A stretch of DNA of 15,162 bases from contig JAGHDU010000013.1 of the NCBI GenBank assembly GCA_021159785.1, positions 1 through 15,162 on the forward strand, written 5' to 3'. Each line of letters starts with the position of its first letter. The first letter of the stretch is position 1. A program made the translations under genes and the position numbers. The notes beneath the pieces are model-generated. The model was not told where the DNA came from. It made no database searches and saw only the letters and a program-made list of their open reading frames with translations. The stretch comes from Staphylothermus sp. GTDB lineage: Archaea; Thermoproteota; Thermoprotei_A; Sulfolobales; Desulfurococcaceae. This document shows, piece by piece, positions 13,851 to 15,162 of the stretch.

Positions 13851-13948
13851 TATATATCCTATATAGGCTTTTCCAGAAACTTAACGAAGATAATATATTA
13901 TATCCGAAAAATCTTATAGTTACTCATTTATTATAAACGTAAATCTTT

Positions 13949-14167
13949 CTAGCGATCATGAATACCTGTTTTCGCTATTACTCCTGCTATGTGTTCTTGT
14001 TCTAGGCTTTCTATTATTTCGTCGATTACTTCGAGGGCTTCTTCTATGTATTTAGAAATGGCTACGCAGTCACGGATATACTTTATGATAGCCAGGCAGT
14101 CTACGTATGGATTGTTCAACGTGTTTCGCCTCTTATAACCGTTGTTTTCTTGTTCAACTCGTTGCAA
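13949..14167 (-). CDS. Possible small protein with internal tandem repeat
   Basis: I do not recognise this 72-codon frame, and it may not be a gene. The product is helical and amphipathic, with a near-duplicate pair CLAIIKYIRD (24-33) and CVAISKYIEE (34-43), then EALEVIDEIIESLEQEH, which could form a coiled coil. The longest reading starts at TTG 14167 with no good ribosome site. An internal TTG at 14117-14119 has AGAGG nine bases upstream and would give a 56-residue product keeping the repeats and helix. Its location in the accessory zone and small charged helical nature could suit an antitoxin-like protein, but no partner is visible. Confidence 0.35.
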   Translation of the reverse strand: MQRVEQENNGYKRRNTLNNPYVDCLAIIKYIRDCVAISKYIEEALEVIDEIIESLEQEHIAGVIAKTGIHDR

Positions 14168-14785
14168 CCAGGCTTAAAACGGGGACGCTGGCGAAATTAT
14201 TTACAAGTAAAGATTCATCTAGTATTATAAGCGGCCGTTTTACAAACGGGCTAAATATTCGAGACTATAAAATAACATCGTAACTATCCACGGCGGGACT
14301 GGAGCCGAGATCATGGATGCAACGTAAAGTATTGTTAAGAACTCAAGCCTCTTGATTCTTTTAGGTTTGCAATTCTCCGAGTGTATGTATGATGACGTTG
14401 GATTTATTATGAATATACTTAGGCTCGTGAGGTCAAGTAGCGATTATAGTATCTATAATGTATCTAGCTAAAATATAGAGAAAAAGAAACATTAAGGATC
14501 ACAAGAGACGAGAGGCTACTAATACCAAGTCAACGAGAACTAGTAACCTTCATTAATTTACCTCAGAGTTGGGTATGTTGCTAGTAGAAACAGCATCAAT
14601 AATACTAGGACCATTACCCGATATCCCTTAGCAAATAAACCTCGGATCCTTTCATTGTCTCGTATATTACAGTTGAGGCGCCTAAGGGAGGAACATATGC
14701 CCATTAACCTAGATACCTATAGTACTTGGGTTACTTATAGTTAGTTCGGGCACTGTTAACCACGAATAAGGTATTATTAATAAAA
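14168..14785. other. Long non-coding or decayed region
   Basis: About 620 bases with no supported gene on either strand. Minor items: a hairpin CCGTTT-TAC-AAACGG (14235-14249), a short GC-rich patch containing CGGC and GCCG (about 14292-14310), and a GGGAGGA Shine-Dalgarno followed by a 15-codon frame (14697-14744). In a window otherwise this compact, this suggests a decayed gene or inserted segment. Confidence 0.5.
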
Positions 14786-15162
14786 TTATTTCGTTGATTG
14801 AGTTTTCTTATTTTTCAGCATGTCTATGTTTAATATAATGATCATAATTGATCCTAGAATTAAAAGGATTAAGGCCTCGATGTTTTGATACGATTTTGTA
14901 TTTTCTAATGTTACATCAATTTTATTATCATATTGAAGAAGTGTATCATTAGTTGTTCTATTTATAATTGGTTGGGTACAACTTACAATTATAAATTCTC
15001 TTTTATTAGTCGCAAGATTATGTATGCTAGTAAGGTCGATAATGATATAAGATTTGTTATATATAATAGTTCCGTTATCTAAAAGCAATTTTGGAAAACC
15101 GCTTTTACATTTTATGATTAGTTTATCGTAATCATCAAGGAGACTATTGTGTAATATAATAC
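14786..15162 (-). CDS. C-terminal part of a membrane-anchored protein, cut by window edge
   Basis: The minus-strand frame stays open from the stop at 14786-14788 to the right edge, giving at least 124 residues with the N-terminus outside the window. An internal TTG at 15088 is not a convincing start because the frame continues upstream without a stop and no ribosome site is seen there. The visible part is rich in Asn, Ile, Thr and Ser with N-x-S/T sites (for example NRTTNDT), as in archaeal surface proteins. It ends with one hydrophobic helix, IEALILLILGSIMIIILNIDML, and a Lys-rich tail. This suggests an extracytoplasmic domain anchored by a C-terminal membrane helix. I do not recognise the family. 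Confidence 0.65.
   Translation of the reverse strand, partial: IILHNSLLDDYDKLIIKCKSGFPKLLLDNGTIIYNKSYIIIDLTSIHNLATNKREFIIVSCTQPIINRTTNDTLLQYDNKIDVTLENTKSYQNIEALILLILGSIMIIILNIDMLKNKKTQSTK

Larger units (their letters stand above)
13683..13948. other. Intergenic zone with GC-rich hairpin and AT palindromes
   Basis: This gap between the DUF3800 gene and the doubtful 72-codon ORF has no supported gene but holds the GC hairpin (13741-13769), more C-runs to about 13776, a GGGGACCCC motif near 13801, and two AT palindromes (13820-13850 and 13858-13867). The abrupt swing from GC-rich to AT-rich is unlike the other gaps in this window. Confidence 0.6.

Noticed and set aside
14380..14400. ATGATGA motif resembling a box C
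   Set aside because: No CTGA follows within a guide-length distance.
14570..14615. Minus-strand CTGA preceded by a TGATG-like motif
   Set aside because: The intervening spacer is about 27 nt and box C is incomplete, unlike archaeal C/D sRNAs.
14697..14744. Strong Shine-Dalgarno GGGAGGA followed by ATG and a 15-codon frame
   Set aside because: Too short to defend as a gene without homologues; may be a fragment of a decayed gene.
13683..14785. CRISPR array or insertion sequence in the accessory zone
   Set aside because: No regularly spaced direct repeats and no transposase-like frame were found.
15088..15088. TTG as the start of a 100-residue protein at the right edge
   Set aside because: The frame remains open upstream to the window edge and no ribosome binding site precedes this TTG, so a truncated longer gene is more likely.

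Overview
This AT-rich window looks like a chromosomal segment of a hyperthermophilic crenarchaeon, most likely one of the Desulfurococcales and possibly Staphylothermus-like. The placement rests on its genes: a crenarchaeal-type TFB with a reduced zinc ribbon, archaeal RNA polymerase subunit Rpo12, an EndA-type tRNA splicing endonuclease, an AlaX editing protein, two C/D box guide RNAs, an intron-containing tRNA-Gln(UUG), TATA-type promoters, frequent TTG/GTG starts and Shine-Dalgarno sequences of the GGTGATC type. The genus is inferred and was not tested by any search.

Layout: 1-117 (-) is an edge ORF without a normal start. 175-235 (+) is a C/D box sRNA immediately before a UbiX-like flavin prenyltransferase (247-831, +). 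Next come a Cys-rich basic protein (828-1214, -), endA (1353-1904, -) and a DUF47/PhoU-like protein (1904-2569, -), the last two in one operon. A B12-binding radical SAM protein (2705-4303, +) follows. Then a minus-strand block holds a small helical protein, an AbrB-like protein and glycyl-tRNA synthetase (4290-6990). An agmatinase-family ureohydrolase (7109-8035, +) is divergent from glyS. rpo12 (8063-8212, -, a small gene that is easily missed) is divergent from the translation initiation factor SUI1/eIF1 (8315-8641, +). Transcription factor B (8703-9629, -) precedes tRNA-Gln (9836-9936, +), alaX (9986-10705, +), a PsiE-like membrane protein (10695-11168, -), a second C/D box sRNA (11236-11284, -) and a class V aminotransferase (11612-12784, +).

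From about 12.8 kb the window becomes accessory in character. It has a DUF3800 protein, a GC-rich hairpin, an AT-rich palindrome of about 31 bp, a small doubtful ORF with an internal 10-residue tandem repeat, about 600 bp with no convincing gene, and a membrane-anchored protein cut off by the right edge.

The left and middle parts are dominated by information processing: transcription (TFB, Rpo12), translation (GlyRS, aIF1, AlaX, tRNA-Gln) and RNA maturation (EndA, two methylation guides). EndA is expected to process the tRNA-Gln intron found in this same window. Genes are packed tightly, with three convergent pairs overlapping at their 3' ends and several divergent pairs sharing short promoter regions. 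No CRISPR array, rRNA or insertion sequence was found. The most notable items are the two C/D sRNAs, the split radical SAM cysteine motif with a Cys-rich insert, the startless edge ORF, and the palindrome/GC-hairpin zone beside the DUF3800 gene.
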